Counted from the stretch's first letter, positions 1 through 9,943 are shown. The stretch: DNA of 64,000 nucleotides from Palsa-948 sp964481195 (GCA_964481195.1 CAYZTB010000011.1:1-64000); one strand, 5' to 3'. Notes: a model not told the origin generated them from the letters alone. Translations and numbers: made by a program.

Positions 1-2
1 TT

Positions 3-332
3 ATCATTACCGCAGAAGAAATCGCCCTCATATATAAAAAGCGATGGGGAATAGAGTTATTATTTAAGAAAATGAAGTAAAACTTTCAATTGCATTACTT
101 CTATGGAGAAAATGAAAATGCCATAAGAACACAGGTGTGGTGTACTTTAATTGCCCAACTATTGCTCACCGTGCTTCAAAAAATTGCTAACACGAAAAAA
201 GCATTTTCCACCGTAGCTACTTTAATAAGAATACATCTTATCAGCATGCTTGACGTGACGGAATTGTTGAGGGGCATAAAACGAAACTATGCTGCTGAAA
301 AAATTGAAATGCCGAGTTTGTTTCCTACATAA
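3..332 (+). pseudogene. IS4-type transposase, C-terminal fragment with in-frame stop
   Basis: The reading frame from base 3 gives the end of an IS4-family DDE transposase. The conserved stretch around YKKRWGIELLFKKMK is followed by NFQLHYFYGENENAIRTQVW, which matches the usual Y-(2)-R-(3)-E block and the helix after it. A TAA codon at 78-80 sits in the same frame where relatives normally have Gln, so the two halves are separated by one nonsense codon rather than a frameshift. The remaining frame runs to the stop at 330-332. The 5' part lies outside the window. The copy is probably inactive unless the stop is a sequencing error. No terminal inverted repeat could be fixed; the next 130 bases hold no gene that I can see. 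Confidence 0.8.
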
Positions 333-461
333 CAACAACAGGGGTCACTTTATGGAAAGCTTAAAATACAGTCAAAACAATGCAATTAAACAGAAAAATT
401 TCTTTTGAGGATTTTAGTCGGTTGATAGTGTATTTAAATAAATAATGAAAGTAAAATGTAC

Positions 462-791
462 TCAGGCCTGTGCAGTAGGTCCGCCAAAAGAAAGCGGTAA
501 TGCGCCAGAAGGGCCTTCGGTATCTTTGATAGATCCGTTCACAGCTTCAAACTTGGAGATATTATCTTTCAATGCTTTCATTAAACGCTTAGCATGCTGT
601 GGAGTAAGGATGATACGTGCCTTTACTTTAGCTTTAGGAACGCCAGGCATGATTTTAATGAAGTCCAATGCAAACTCAGAAGGGGAGTGGGTAATAATTG
701 CTAGGTTGGAATAAATACCTTCTGCAATCTCTTCAGTTAGTTCAATGTTTAACTGATTTTGATTGTTTGGGTTATTCGGATTTTCTTCCAT
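462..791 (-). CDS. DUF3467 domain-containing protein
   Basis: This 109-residue protein has the features of the DUF3467 family: an N-terminal Asn/Gln-rich tail, then the conserved core around AEGIYSNLAIITHSPSEFALDF and a second block ending in TPQHAKRLMKALKDNI. Its biochemical role is unknown. In Bacteroidota it commonly lies directly downstream of rpoC, as here, so it is probably co-transcribed with or close to the RNA polymerase operon. No signal peptide or membrane segment is seen, so it is likely cytoplasmic. Between it and rpoC lies a 120-base spacer with a perfect inverted repeat that may separate the two transcripts. Confidence 0.85.
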   Translation of the reverse strand: MEENPNNPNNQNQLNIELTEEIAEGIYSNLAIITHSPSEFALDFIKIMPGVPKAKVKARIILTPQHAKRLMKALKDNISKFEAVNGSIKDTEGPSGALPLSFGGPTAQA

Positions 792-852
792 GGGAGTCTT
801 TAGTACAGGGTTATTAGTATTTAGGCACTAGTACAAAGTCGTTAGTATAGTT

Positions 853-901
853 TTTAGTCGTTAGTTGTTTAATCACGAATGACTAAAAACTAACGACTAA
901 A
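853..901. repeat. Inverted repeat built from the TAGTCGTTAGT word
   Basis: TTAGTCGTTAGTT at 854-866 is exactly complementary to AACTAACGACTAA at 888-900; the outermost pair extends to 853/901. The 13-bp arms enclose 21 bases. The same word recurs as a direct array at 29296-29380 and once at about 5227-5238. It sits between rpoC and the DUF3467 gene and could end or slow transcription from rpoC, although no clear T-tract follows. Confidence 0.75.
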
Positions 902-910
902 GACTTGCCT

Positions 911-3900
911 TTATGCTTCTTGTGTCTCTTCGGTGGTGCTTTCAGATTTTGATGCCATTAAGCGATCAAACTCTTCTTTTGAACCAACGATGATTTTTTC
1001 GTATTCACGTAATCCAGTTCCTGCAGGAATTAAGTGTCCTACAATAACGTTTTCTTTCAATCCAGATAAGTCGTCCATTCTTCCAGCTACTGAACCTTCG
1101 CTCAATACTTTTGTTGTTTCCTGGAAAGATGCTGCCGAGATAAAGCTATTAGTTTGAAGCGAAGCACGAGTTATACCTTGTAATACTGGGCGAGCTGTAG
1201 CTAAAATAGAATCGCGAGCTTGAACAAGTTTTTCTCCTTTGCGCTTCAGCATAGCGTTTTCATCGCGTAGCTTACGTGCGTTTACTATCTGACCAGCTTT
1301 CATAGTAGTTGACCCACCACCATCGGTAACCATTTTGCTGCCATATAAGTTGTCGTTCTCGTCCATGAAGTCTGCACGGTTTGTAAATTGTTTAGGTAAG
1401 AAGATGGTATCTCCTGCATCGTCAATTTCTACCTTACGCATCATTTGTTTTACAATAACTTCAAAATGCTTGTCGTTAATTTTTACACCTTGTAAACGGT
1501 ATACCTCTTGCACTTCGTTTACTAAGTATTCCTGTACCGCAGTAGGGCCTTTGATTGCTAAAATATCGGCAGGAGCAATGGCGCCATCTGTTAACTGCTC
1601 TCCAGCTTTACAGAAATCGTTTTCTTGTACAAGTATGTGATTAGAAAGACGAACAAGATATTTCTTGATCTCGCCAGTCTTAGCTTCAACTTGAACTTCG
1701 CGGTTTCCTCGTTTAATTTTTCCAAAGGTTACAATACCATCTATCTCAGAAACGGTAGCAGGGTTGCTTGGGTTTCTTGCCTCGAATAATTCAGTAACGC
1801 GAGGAAGTCCTCCAGTGATGTCACCAGATTTTCCGGTAGTACGAGGAATCTTAACAAGGATTTGTCCTGTTTCAACATTGTCGCCACCATTTACCGAAAT
1901 GTGTGCACTAACAGGGATGTTGTATGATTTTAAAGAGTCACCTTTTTTATCTACGATTTTGATAATAGGATTCTTTGTTTTATCTCTTGTTTCAGTAATA
2001 ACTTTCTCACGGAAACCAGTTTGTTCGTCAAACTCTTCTCGGTAGGTAACACCTTCCTCAATATTTTCAAATTCAATCTTACCTTGGAAGTCAGCAATGA
2101 TAACTGCATTATACGGATCCCAATCGCAAAGAAGAGTTCCTTTCTTAACTTTATCGCCTGGCTCAATATATAATAATGAACCGTAAGGGATATATCCTGT
2201 AGTAAGTACAATTTTTGTGTTAGCATCCACAATTCTGATTTCTGCAGAACGTCCAACAACAACTTTTACTTTTTTACCATCCGGATTCTTACGTTCAACA
2301 GTTCTTAACTCATCGATCTCAACAATACCATCGTATTTAGCTTCGATTAATGAAGAGGAAGTCATTCCTCCTGCCACACCACCTACGTGGAATGTACGAA
2401 GTGTTAACTGTGTTCCTGGTTCACCAATGGATTGTGCTGCAATTACTCCAACAGCTTCTCCTTTTTGAACCATTCTACCTGTAGAAAGATTTCTGCCATA
2501 ACACTTAGCGCAAACTCCTAGTTTAGATTCGCATGTAAGTACCGAACGAATTTCTACTGCTTCAATAGGAGAGTTCTCAATTTTAACTGCGTCTTCTTCT
2601 TTAATTTCATTTCCAGAAGTAATAATCAAATCGCCAGTTAATGGGTGATAAACATCTTGTAATGCAACACGTCCTAAAATACGATCATATAAAGGTTCTA
2701 CAACTTCATCATTCTTTTTAAGAGCGGCAGCCATTAATCCTCTTAGTGTTCCGCAATCCTCAACAGTAATAATAACGTCCTGTGCAACGTCTACTAAACG
2801 TCTTGTTAAATATCCCGCATCTGCTGTTTTAAGAGCTGTATCCGCTAGACCTTTACGAGCACCGTGTGTTGAAATAAAATATTCATGAATTGAAAGTCCT
2901 TCTCTAAAGTTAGAGATTACCGGGTTCTCAATAATTTCTCCACCAACCATTCCTGATTTGTGTGGACGAGCCATTAGTCCGCGCATTCCACTGAGCTGAC
3001 GAATTTGTTCTTTCGAACCTCTCGCACCAGAATCAAGCATCATGTAAATAGAGTTGAATCCTTGTCTGTCGGCAGATAGGCGATCCATTACTTTTTTAGT
3101 AAGCTTGGAGTTTGTATGTGTCCAGATGTCAATTACCTGATTGTAACGTTCGTTATTGGTAATGAAACCTTGGTTATAATTATCAACTACTTCTTCTACT
3201 TCCTTGTAAGCTTCAGCAATGAGCTTTGCTTTATCCTCAGAGATGATTACATCATCTAGGTTAAAGGATAATCCACCCATGAATGCGTGTCTGTAACCTA
3301 ATTCTTTAATATCGTCAAGGAACTTAGCTGCTTTAGCTGTTCCTGCAACTTTAAGAACATCTCCGATAATATCTCGAAGAGATTTTTTAGTCATTACATC
3401 ATTCAAATATCCTACTTCATCAGGAGTAACTTGGTTAAAGACTACTCTTCCAACAGTAGTTTCGATGATTGCTTTTACTAATTCGCCTTTTTCATTTTTC
3501 GAATTGTTGATTCGAACTTTAATGTAAGCGTGTAAATCAACAACATCTTCGCTGTAAGCTATGATAACTTCTTCAGGTGAGTAGAAAGTAATTCCTTCTC
3601 CTCTTACCGGATGTTCTTTCGTGTTCTTTCTTCCTTTGGTCATGTAGTATAAACCTAACACCATGTCCTGAGAAGGAACCGCAACTGGAGCTCCGTTTGC
3701 AGGGTTCAAAATATTGTGAGAAGCAAGCATTAATATTTGTGCTTCAAGAACTGCAGCATGACTTAATGGAACGTGAACCGCCATTTGGTCACCGTCAAAG
3801 TCCGCATTAAATGCAGTACAAACAAGAGGGTGAAGTTGAATAGCTTTACCTTCAATAAGTTTTGGCTGGAACGCTTGAATGCCTAATCGGTGTAGGGTAG

Positions 3901-5215
3901 GAGCGCGGTTTAAAAGAACTGGATGTCCTTTCATCATGTTCTCCAAAATATCCCAAACAATAGGTTCTTTACGGTCAACAATTTTCTTTGCAGACTTAAC
4001 AGTTTTTACTACGCCACGCTCTAATAATTTTCTAATGATAAACGGCTTGAATAACTCCGCAGCCATATCTTTAGGAAGTCCGCACTCGTGTAGTTTCAAT
4101 TCAGGACCTACAACGATTACAGATCGACCAGAGTAGTCAACACGTTTTCCTAGTAAGTTCTGACGGAAACGACCTTGCTTTCCTTTTAAGCTATCTGAAA
4201 GTGATTTTAATGGACGGTTAGCATCTGTTTTAACAGCACTTGCTTTACGTGAGTTGTCAAATAATGAATCTACTGATTCCTGAAGCATACGTTTTTCGTT
4301 ACGTAAGATTACTTCAGGAGCTTTAATTTCAATTAATCGTTTTAAACGATTGTTACGGATGATCACTCTTCTGTATAAATCATTTAAATCCGATGTAGCA
4401 AATCTTCCTCCATCCAAAGGTACAAGCGGACGAAGCTCTGGTGGGATAACAGGTAATATTTTAATTACAGTCCACTCCGGGCGATTTACAATATGTTTGT
4501 TTGCTTGTCTAAATGCCTCAACAACTTGTAAGCGCTTAAGTGCTTCATTTCTTTTTTGCTGAGAAAGTTCATTGTTTGCAGTACTTCTTAGAGTTAATGA
4601 TAACTCATCTAGGTTAAGTCTGCTCATTAAATCAATAACAGCTTCACCACCCATTTTAGCGATGAACTTATTAGGATCGTTATCTTCTAAGTGCTGATTG
4701 TCTTTTGGTAAAGAATCTAGCGCTTTCAAATATTCTTCTTCGCTTAAAAAATCTAAGTACTTAATGCCATCTGCTTCTTTTACCCCAGCGTTTACTACCA
4801 CATAGCGCTCGTAGTAAATAATCATTTCCAGCTTTTTAGTTGGAAGGCCAAGCAGCGCTCCAATTTTATTTGGAAGAGAACGGAAGTACCAAATATGAAT
4901 TACAGGAACAACTAAATTGATGTGTCCCATTCTTTCTCTACGAACTTTTTTCTCAGTAACTTCAACTCCGCAACGGTCACAAACGATTCCTTTGTAGCGA
5001 ATGCGTTTGTATTTTCCGCAATGACATTCCCAGTCTTTTACAGGACCGAAAATACGTTCACAAAACAAACCGTCACGTTCTGGTTTGTATGTACGGTAGT
5101 TAATTGTTTCGGGCTTAGTTACCTCACCATGCGACCAGTCTAGAATCATTTCTGGAGACGCTAGAGAAATCGTAACCTTGGTAAAGTTGCTTTTTGGCCT
5201 TAAGTCCTTTTTCAT
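911..5215 (-). CDS. rpoC: DNA-directed RNA polymerase subunit beta'
   Basis: This is the largest subunit of RNA polymerase and carries the catalytic magnesium site. The 1434-residue protein is full length for Bacteroidota. An N-terminal zinc site has cysteines at about 64, 66, 79 and 82 (CHCGKY...CDRCG). The active-site loop NADFDGDQM is at about residues 468-476, and the second zinc cluster CESKLGVCAKC is near 890. The C-terminal end is the acidic, Thr/Glu-rich tail common in this phylum. It lies downstream of rpoB on the same strand, but the 370-base gap between them is unusually long and carries a small secreted-protein remnant. The start is set by the conserved MKKDLRPKSNFTKVTISLAS beginning. 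Confidence 0.99.
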   Translation of the reverse strand: MKKDLRPKSNFTKVTISLASPEMILDWSHGEVTKPETINYRTYKPERDGLFCERIFGPVKDWECHCGKYKRIRYKGIVCDRCGVEVTEKKVRRERMGHINLVVPVIHIWYFRSLPNKIGALLGLPTKKLEMIIYYERYVVVNAGVKEADGIKYLDFLSEEEYLKALDSLPKDNQHLEDNDPNKFIAKMGGEAVIDLMSRLNLDELSLTLRSTANNELSQQKRNEALKRLQVVEAFRQANKHIVNRPEWTVIKILPVIPPELRPLVPLDGGRFATSDLNDLYRRVIIRNNRLKRLIEIKAPEVILRNEKRMLQESVDSLFDNSRKASAVKTDANRPLKSLSDSLKGKQGRFRQNLLGKRVDYSGRSVIVVGPELKLHECGLPKDMAAELFKPFIIRKLLERGVVKTVKSAKKIVDRKEPIVWDILENMMKGHPVLLNRAPTLHRLGIQAFQPKLIEGKAIQLHPLVCTAFNADFDGDQMAVHVPLSHAAVLEAQILMLASHNILNPANGAPVAVPSQDMVLGLYYMTKGRKNTKEHPVRGEGITFYSPEEVIIAYSEDVVDLHAYIKVRINNSKNEKGELVKAIIETTVGRVVFNQVTPDEVGYLNDVMTKKSLRDIIGDVLKVAGTAKAAKFLDDIKELGYRHAFMGGLSFNLDDVIISEDKAKLIAEAYKEVEEVVDNYNQGFITNNERYNQVIDIWTHTNSKLTKKVMDRLSADRQGFNSIYMMLDSGARGSKEQIRQLSGMRGLMARPHKSGMVGGEIIENPVISNFREGLSIHEYFISTHGARKGLADTALKTADAGYLTRRLVDVAQDVIITVEDCGTLRGLMAAALKKNDEVVEPLYDRILGRVALQDVYHPLTGDLIITSGNEIKEEDAVKIENSPIEAVEIRSVLTCESKLGVCAKCYGRNLSTGRMVQKGEAVGVIAAQSIGEPGTQLTLRTFHVGGVAGGMTSSSLIEAKYDGIVEIDELRTVERKNPDGKKVKVVVGRSAEIRIVDANTKIVLTTGYIPYGSLLYIEPGDKVKKGTLLCDWDPYNAVIIADFQGKIEFENIEEGVTYREEFDEQTGFREKVITETRDKTKNPIIKIVDKKGDSLKSYNIPVSAHISVNGGDNVETGQILVKIPRTTGKSGDITGGLPRVTELFEARNPSNPATVSEIDGIVTFGKIKRGNREVQVEAKTGEIKKYLVRLSNHILVQENDFCKAGEQLTDGAIAPADILAIKGPTAVQEYLVNEVQEVYRLQGVKINDKHFEVIVKQMMRKVEIDDAGDTIFLPKQFTNRADFMDENDNLYGSKMVTDGGGSTTMKAGQIVNARKLRDENAMLKRKGEKLVQARDSILATARPVLQGITRASLQTNSFISAASFQETTKVLSEGSVAGRMDDLSGLKENVIVGHLIPAGTGLREYEKIIVGSKEEFDRLMASKSESTTEETQEA

Positions 5216-5363
5216 ATATGGAATTCGTTAGTCGTTAATAATTATTGATTATCGTGTTTTTGTAGATTTACTTGTTATTTGTTTTAATTACAGCTTTTGT
5301 ATAGTGTTTATCACCAATATCAATTTTTACAAACTATTACTAGATCGGTAGATGGAGGACATG

Positions 5364-5540
5364 CTAAATAACTCCACCATAACCCTCTTCCAATACACCT
5401 TTAGTGGTTGAGGTAACATCAAGCATCGCAGAAGGAACTGTAGTTGGATTGTCAGCAGCACTTATGGCAACTCCGGTCTGCGCGAAGCTTGTGCTTCCAA
5501 TAAATATTCCACAAAACAGGAGAAAGTTAATTTTTTTCAT
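5364..5540 (-). pseudogene. Truncated exported protein remnant between rpoB and rpoC
   Basis: A 58-codon frame starts with ATG at 5538-5540 and stops with TAG at 5364-5366. It begins with a good signal peptide (MKKINFLLFCGIFIGSTSFA, cleavage likely before QTG). The mature part holds PSAMLDVTSTTKGVLEEGYG, which resembles the opening of Bacteroidota tail-fibre or trimeric-autotransporter-like surface proteins, where a phrase such as ALLDVSSTTKG normally leads into a long beta-rich domain. Here the protein ends eleven residues later. I read it as the surviving 5' end of a larger gene, but a small secreted peptide cannot be excluded. It is co-directional with rpoB and rpoC. Confidence 0.6.
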
Positions 5541-5585
5541 TTAAATTATTTTAATGTTTCAATTGTTTATTATTTATGATACTCC

Positions 5586-8500
5586 TTAATCGTGTAAAGA
5601 GATGTTTAATCCCAATCCTTTTAATTCGTGCATCAATACGTTGAATGATTCAGGAATTCCAGGGAGTGGAAGGTTGTCGCCTTTCACAATTGCTTCGTAT
5701 GTTTTTGTTCTTCCAACAACGTCATCTGATTTAACAGTGAGTATTTCCTGAAGAATGTGAGCTGCGCCAAACGCTTCAAGTGCCCAAACCTCCATCTCAC
5801 CAAATCTTTGACCTCCAAACTGTGCTTTACCACCCAATGGTTGTTGTGTGATAAGTGAGTAAGGGCCGATAGAACGTGCATGCATTTTATCATCCACCAT
5901 GTGGTGAAGTTTTAAGATGTAAATTACTCCAACAGTTGCAGGCTGATCAAAACGTTTTCCTGTTTCGCCATCTTTCAAATATGTTTTACCATGACGCGGT
6001 AAACCTGCTTGATCTGTATACTCGTTTATTACATCGTTTGAAGCGCCATCAAAAATTGGTGTGCTGAATTTTATTCCAAGTTTTAGTCCAGCCCATCCAA
6101 GTACAGTTTCGTAAATCTGTCCTAAGTTCATACGAGATGGTACACCTAGCGGGTTAAGAACCACGTCAACAGGAGTTCCATCTTCTAAGAAAGGCATGTC
6201 TTCATCGCGAACAATTTTTGCAACAATACCTTTGTTACCGTGACGGCCTGCCATTTTATCTCCCACTTTAAGCTTACGCTTTTGAGTGATGTAAACTTTA
6301 GCTAGCTGAACAATTCCTGCTGGCAATTCATCGCCAACTTGAACAGCAAATTTTCTGCGTTTATGTTCGCCAAGAATTTCGTTATGCTTTACTCTGAAGT
6401 TATGAAGTATTTCATAAATCTCGTCATTCACTTCTTTGCTGGTGGTCCATTTATATGGATTTACCTCTGTGTAGTCATCAATTTTTGTAAGCAGTTTCTC
6501 CGTAAACTTAACGCCTCTTCCAATCAATTCTTCTTTCAAATAGTTGTTTACTCCTTGAGAAGATTTTCCGCTAACTAATTTCATAAGCTTTGTAACAAGC
6601 TTTGATTTTAATTCAGCAAATTTGTGATTGAATTCTTTGTCAATTTTATCAAGAACATCTTTTTCGTCTGCCTTAGTTTTTTTGTCTTTAATTAGGCGAG
6701 AGAATAGTTTTGTTTCCATTACAATACCGTAAGTAGAAGATGGCATTCTCAATGAAGCATCTTTAACATCTCCTGCTTTGTCTCCAAAAATTGCACGTAA
6801 TAGTTTTTCTTCCGGTGATGGATCAGTTTCGCCTTTAGGTGTAATTTTTCCAATCAGGATGTCGCCTTCTTTAACTTCGCAACCAACGCGAATAACACCA
6901 CGTTCGTCTAGATTTTTAGTAGCTTCCTCACTCACGTTTGGAATATCAGAAGTAAGTTCCTCCATGCCACGTTTAGTTTCTCTCACTTCAAGTGAGTATT
7001 CATCTACGTGAATAGAAGTGAAAATATCTTCGCGAACTATACGCTCTGAAATTACAATAGCATCCTCGAAATTATATCCTTTCCAAGGCATGAATGCAAC
7101 GGTTAAATTTCTACCTAGTGCAAGTTCTCCGTCTTGAGTTCCGTAACCTTCGCTAAGCACTTGACCTTTCTTAACTTTATCGCCTTGTTTAACAACTGGA
7201 CGCAAGTTTACGCAAGTACTTTGGTTAGTTTTTCGGAATTTAGTAATGTTATATGTTTTAACATCTTCTTCAAAGCTAAGTAGCTTTTCATTATCATCGC
7301 GTGTATAACGAATTGTAACTTGATTTGCATCAACGTACTCAACAACTCCATCATATTCTGCTGTAAGAATAGTGCGTGAGTCCATAGCTACTTTTCCTTC
7401 CAAACCAGTACCAATAATTGGAGATTCTGGTCGAAGTAGCGGAACTGCTTGACGCATCATGTTCGATCCCATCAGTGCTCTGTTTGCGTCATCGTGTTCC
7501 AAGAAAGGAATTAATGATGCTGCAATTGAAGCAATTTGATTTGGAGCTACGTCCATCAGATGAACGTTTACTGGATCAACAAGTGGGTAGTTACCTTCGA
7601 AACGAGTTTTTACTTTTTCGTCAGTAATTTTTCCTTTTTCATTAATGCTCATCATAGATTGAGCAATAGCTTTTTCATCTTCTTCTTCAGCTGTTAAATA
7701 AATAACAGGCTTGTTCATATCAACTTTACCATCAGAAACAGTTCTGTATGGAGTTTCGATAAAACCAAGTTTGTTAATCTTTGCATAAACACAAAGAGAA
7801 GAGATTAGACCAATGTTTGGACCTTCTGGTGTTTCAATCGTACAAAGACGACCATAGTGTGTATAGTGTACGTCACGAACTTCAAAACCAGCACGCTCTC
7901 TAGATAAACCGCCTGGCCCAAGGGCAGACAATCTACGTTTGTGTGTTACTTCGGCTAATGGATTTGTTTGATCCATAAACTGAGATAACTGATTTGTTCC
8001 GAAGAACGAATTAATTACAGAGGATAGCGTTTTCGCATTGATAAGATCAATAGGAGTAAACACTTCGTTGTCACGCACATTCATACGCTCTCTAATAGTA
8101 CGAGCCATACGAGCTAAACCAACACCAAACTGTGTAGATAGTTGTTCTCCAACTGTTCTTACACGTCTGTTGCTCAAGTGATCGATATCATCCACATTCA
8201 CTTTTAAGTTAATAAGCTGAATAAGGAATTTAATGATCGCAACAATATCTTCTTTCGTAAGTACACGAACATTATCTGGTATTGAAAGATTTAATTTCTT
8301 ATTTAGACGGTAACGTCCTACTTCTCCTAAATCATAACGCTTGTCAGAGAAGAAAAGCTTTTCGATTACTGCTTTTGCTGTTTCCTCATCTGGCGGTTCT
8401 GCATTACGTAAAAGTCTATAAATATATTCTACGGCTTCTTTTTCAGAGTTAGTAGGATCTTTTTGTAGCGTGTTGTAAATAATGGTGTAGTCGCTAAACT

Positions 8501-9401
8501 CTTTATCTTCTTTGTGAAGAATAATAGATTTAACATTTGCATTTAGAATGGTTTCTATATGCTCTTCAGTTAAAATGGTTTCACGCTCAATAAGTACTTC
8601 GTTACGTTCAATAGAAACTACTTCTCCAGTATCTTCATCCACAAAATCTTCAACCCATGTTTTAAGAACACGAGCAGCAAGTTTGCGACCTTCGGTTTTC
8701 TTTAACGAAGCTTTGCTAACGGTAATTTCATCTGCTAGGTTGAAAAGCTCAAGAATTTGTTTGTCATTTTCAAAACCTATTGCACGTAACATGGTTGTTA
8801 CAGGAAGTTTTTTCTTTCTGTCGATGTATGCATACATCACATTATTAATATCTGTAGCAAACTCAATCCAAGCTCCTTTGAAAGGAATTACTCGAGCAGA
8901 GTAGAGGCGACTTCCATTGGGATGGCGATTTTGACCAAAAAATACTCCAGGAGAACGGTGTAGTTGTGATACGATTACACGCTCAGCACCATTAATAATA
9001 AAACTTCCTTTCGGAGTCATATATGGAATGGTTCCAAGATATACGTCTTGAATAACGGTTTTAAAATCTTCGTGCTCCGGGTCGGTACATGAAAGGCGTA
9101 AACGCGCTTTTAATGGTACGTTGTAAGTTAACCCACGCTCTAGACATTCGTCAATAGAGTAACGAGTAGGATCCACGTAGTAATCCAAAAACTCTAGCAC
9201 GAAATTATTTCTTGCGTCAGAGATAGGATAGTTTTCGGAGAATACTTTATAGAGTCCTTCATTCTTTCGATTTTCAGGGGTGGTATCCACCTGCATGAAA
9301 TCTTTGAATGATTTGACCTGAATTTCCAGAAAATCTGGATAGTCGATCTGATGTTTTGAGCTGGCGAAGTTTACGCGCGAGTTTTTCTTTGATGCAGCCA
9401 T
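5586..9401 (-). CDS. rpoB: DNA-directed RNA polymerase subunit beta
   Basis: This is the second-largest RNA polymerase subunit and forms the rifampicin pocket and part of the active centre. At 1271 residues it is full length. The rifampicin region around residues 470-510 reads QLSQFMDQTNPLAEVTHKRR and then LSALGPGG; the residues equivalent to E. coli D516, H526 and S531 are the wild-type D, H and S, so no classical resistance change is visible. The C-terminal region carries the conserved GGQRFGEMEVWALEAFGAAH motif. It follows rplL after a 128-base gap with two strong hairpins, the position where E. coli has its rplL-rpoB attenuator and RNase III site. Confidence 0.99.
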   Translation of the reverse strand: MAASKKNSRVNFASSKHQIDYPDFLEIQVKSFKDFMQVDTTPENRKNEGLYKVFSENYPISDARNNFVLEFLDYYVDPTRYSIDECLERGLTYNVPLKARLRLSCTDPEHEDFKTVIQDVYLGTIPYMTPKGSFIINGAERVIVSQLHRSPGVFFGQNRHPNGSRLYSARVIPFKGAWIEFATDINNVMYAYIDRKKKLPVTTMLRAIGFENDKQILELFNLADEITVSKASLKKTEGRKLAARVLKTWVEDFVDEDTGEVVSIERNEVLIERETILTEEHIETILNANVKSIILHKEDKEFSDYTIIYNTLQKDPTNSEKEAVEYIYRLLRNAEPPDEETAKAVIEKLFFSDKRYDLGEVGRYRLNKKLNLSIPDNVRVLTKEDIVAIIKFLIQLINLKVNVDDIDHLSNRRVRTVGEQLSTQFGVGLARMARTIRERMNVRDNEVFTPIDLINAKTLSSVINSFFGTNQLSQFMDQTNPLAEVTHKRRLSALGPGGLSRERAGFEVRDVHYTHYGRLCTIETPEGPNIGLISSLCVYAKINKLGFIETPYRTVSDGKVDMNKPVIYLTAEEEDEKAIAQSMMSINEKGKITDEKVKTRFEGNYPLVDPVNVHLMDVAPNQIASIAASLIPFLEHDDANRALMGSNMMRQAVPLLRPESPIIGTGLEGKVAMDSRTILTAEYDGVVEYVDANQVTIRYTRDDNEKLLSFEEDVKTYNITKFRKTNQSTCVNLRPVVKQGDKVKKGQVLSEGYGTQDGELALGRNLTVAFMPWKGYNFEDAIVISERIVREDIFTSIHVDEYSLEVRETKRGMEELTSDIPNVSEEATKNLDERGVIRVGCEVKEGDILIGKITPKGETDPSPEEKLLRAIFGDKAGDVKDASLRMPSSTYGIVMETKLFSRLIKDKKTKADEKDVLDKIDKEFNHKFAELKSKLVTKLMKLVSGKSSQGVNNYLKEELIGRGVKFTEKLLTKIDDYTEVNPYKWTTSKEVNDEIYEILHNFRVKHNEILGEHKRRKFAVQVGDELPAGIVQLAKVYITQKRKLKVGDKMAGRHGNKGIVAKIVRDEDMPFLEDGTPVDVVLNPLGVPSRMNLGQIYETVLGWAGLKLGIKFSTPIFDGASNDVINEYTDQAGLPRHGKTYLKDGETGKRFDQPATVGVIYILKLHHMVDDKMHARSIGPYSLITQQPLGGKAQFGGQRFGEMEVWALEAFGAAHILQEILTVKSDDVVGRTKTYEAIVKGDNLPLPGIPESFNVLMHELKGLGLNISLHD

Positions 9402-9447
9402 AAAACTATTTCAATTAAATTATATTAACGACACTATTTTTTAACTC

Positions 9448-9503
9448 TTTGTGTTCTAAAAACACAAATAGACCTGCTCTGACACAATATTATTGTGTCA
9501 GAG
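9448..9503 (-). promoter_or_regulatory. Twin hairpins between rplL and rpoB (attenuator or processing site)
   Basis: Two perfect stem-loops lie in the rplL-rpoB gap. The first to be transcribed is a 12-bp stem, CTCTGACACAAT (9477-9488) with ATTGTGTCAGAG (9492-9503) and a 3-base loop. The second is an 8-bp stem, TTTGTGTT (9448-9455) with AACACAAA (9461-9468) and a 5-base loop. Neither is followed by a U-tract on the minus strand, so they are not ordinary terminators. By position, RNase III processing or attenuation of rpoBC is likely; that is inference. Confidence 0.6.
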
Positions 9504-9529
9504 AGATCTCTTAAAACTTATCTGAAAGC

Positions 9530-9892
9530 TTACTTAACTTCAACTTCTGCTCCAGCTTCGGTCAGTTGTTTTTTCAACGACTCAGCATCTTCTTTAGAGA
9601 TACCTTCTTTAATTGGCTTTGGTGCAGCATCAACTAAATCTTTTGCCTCTTTAAGTCCTAGACCAGTAAGCTCTTTTACAAGTTTTACAACTTGTAATTT
9701 AGCAGGTCCACCGCTCTTAAGAATTACATCAAAAGTAGATTTTTCTTCTGCTGCTGCTCCTGCCGCTGCTGGTGCTGCTGCTGCCGCTGCTGGTTCAATA
9801 CCGTACTCGTCTTTTAGTATTTTAGCAAGTTCGTTTACGTCTTTAACGGTTAGATTTACTAACTGTTCTGCAATTTGCTTTAATTCGGCCAT
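9530..9892 (-). CDS. rplL: 50S ribosomal protein L7/L12
   Basis: This is the multi-copy stalk protein of the large ribosomal subunit, which recruits translation GTPases. The 120 residues show the three usual parts: the N-terminal dimerisation domain (about 1-33), an Ala-rich hinge (about 35-52, starting AAAAAAPAAAGAAAEEK), and the C-terminal factor-binding domain with VKELTGLGLKEAKDLVDAAP. It lies 51 bases downstream of rplJ, the usual pairing that lets L10 repress both genes. The long antisense frame over the Ala hinge is a shadow and not a gene. Confidence 0.98.
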   Translation of the reverse strand: MAELKQIAEQLVNLTVKDVNELAKILKDEYGIEPAAAAAAPAAAGAAAEEKSTFDVILKSGGPAKLQVVKLVKELTGLGLKEAKDLVDAAPKPIKEGISKEDAESLKKQLTEAGAEVEVK

Positions 9893-9943
9893 CGTGTGTG
9901 TGTGTTATAGTTGATTGTTGTTTTTCTTTTTGTCTTTCTGTAA

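Noticed and set aside
9495..9914. 139-codon plus-strand frame over rplL
   Set aside because: It is the antisense shadow of the L7/L12 gene, rich in Ser and Ala from the hinge, with no family match.
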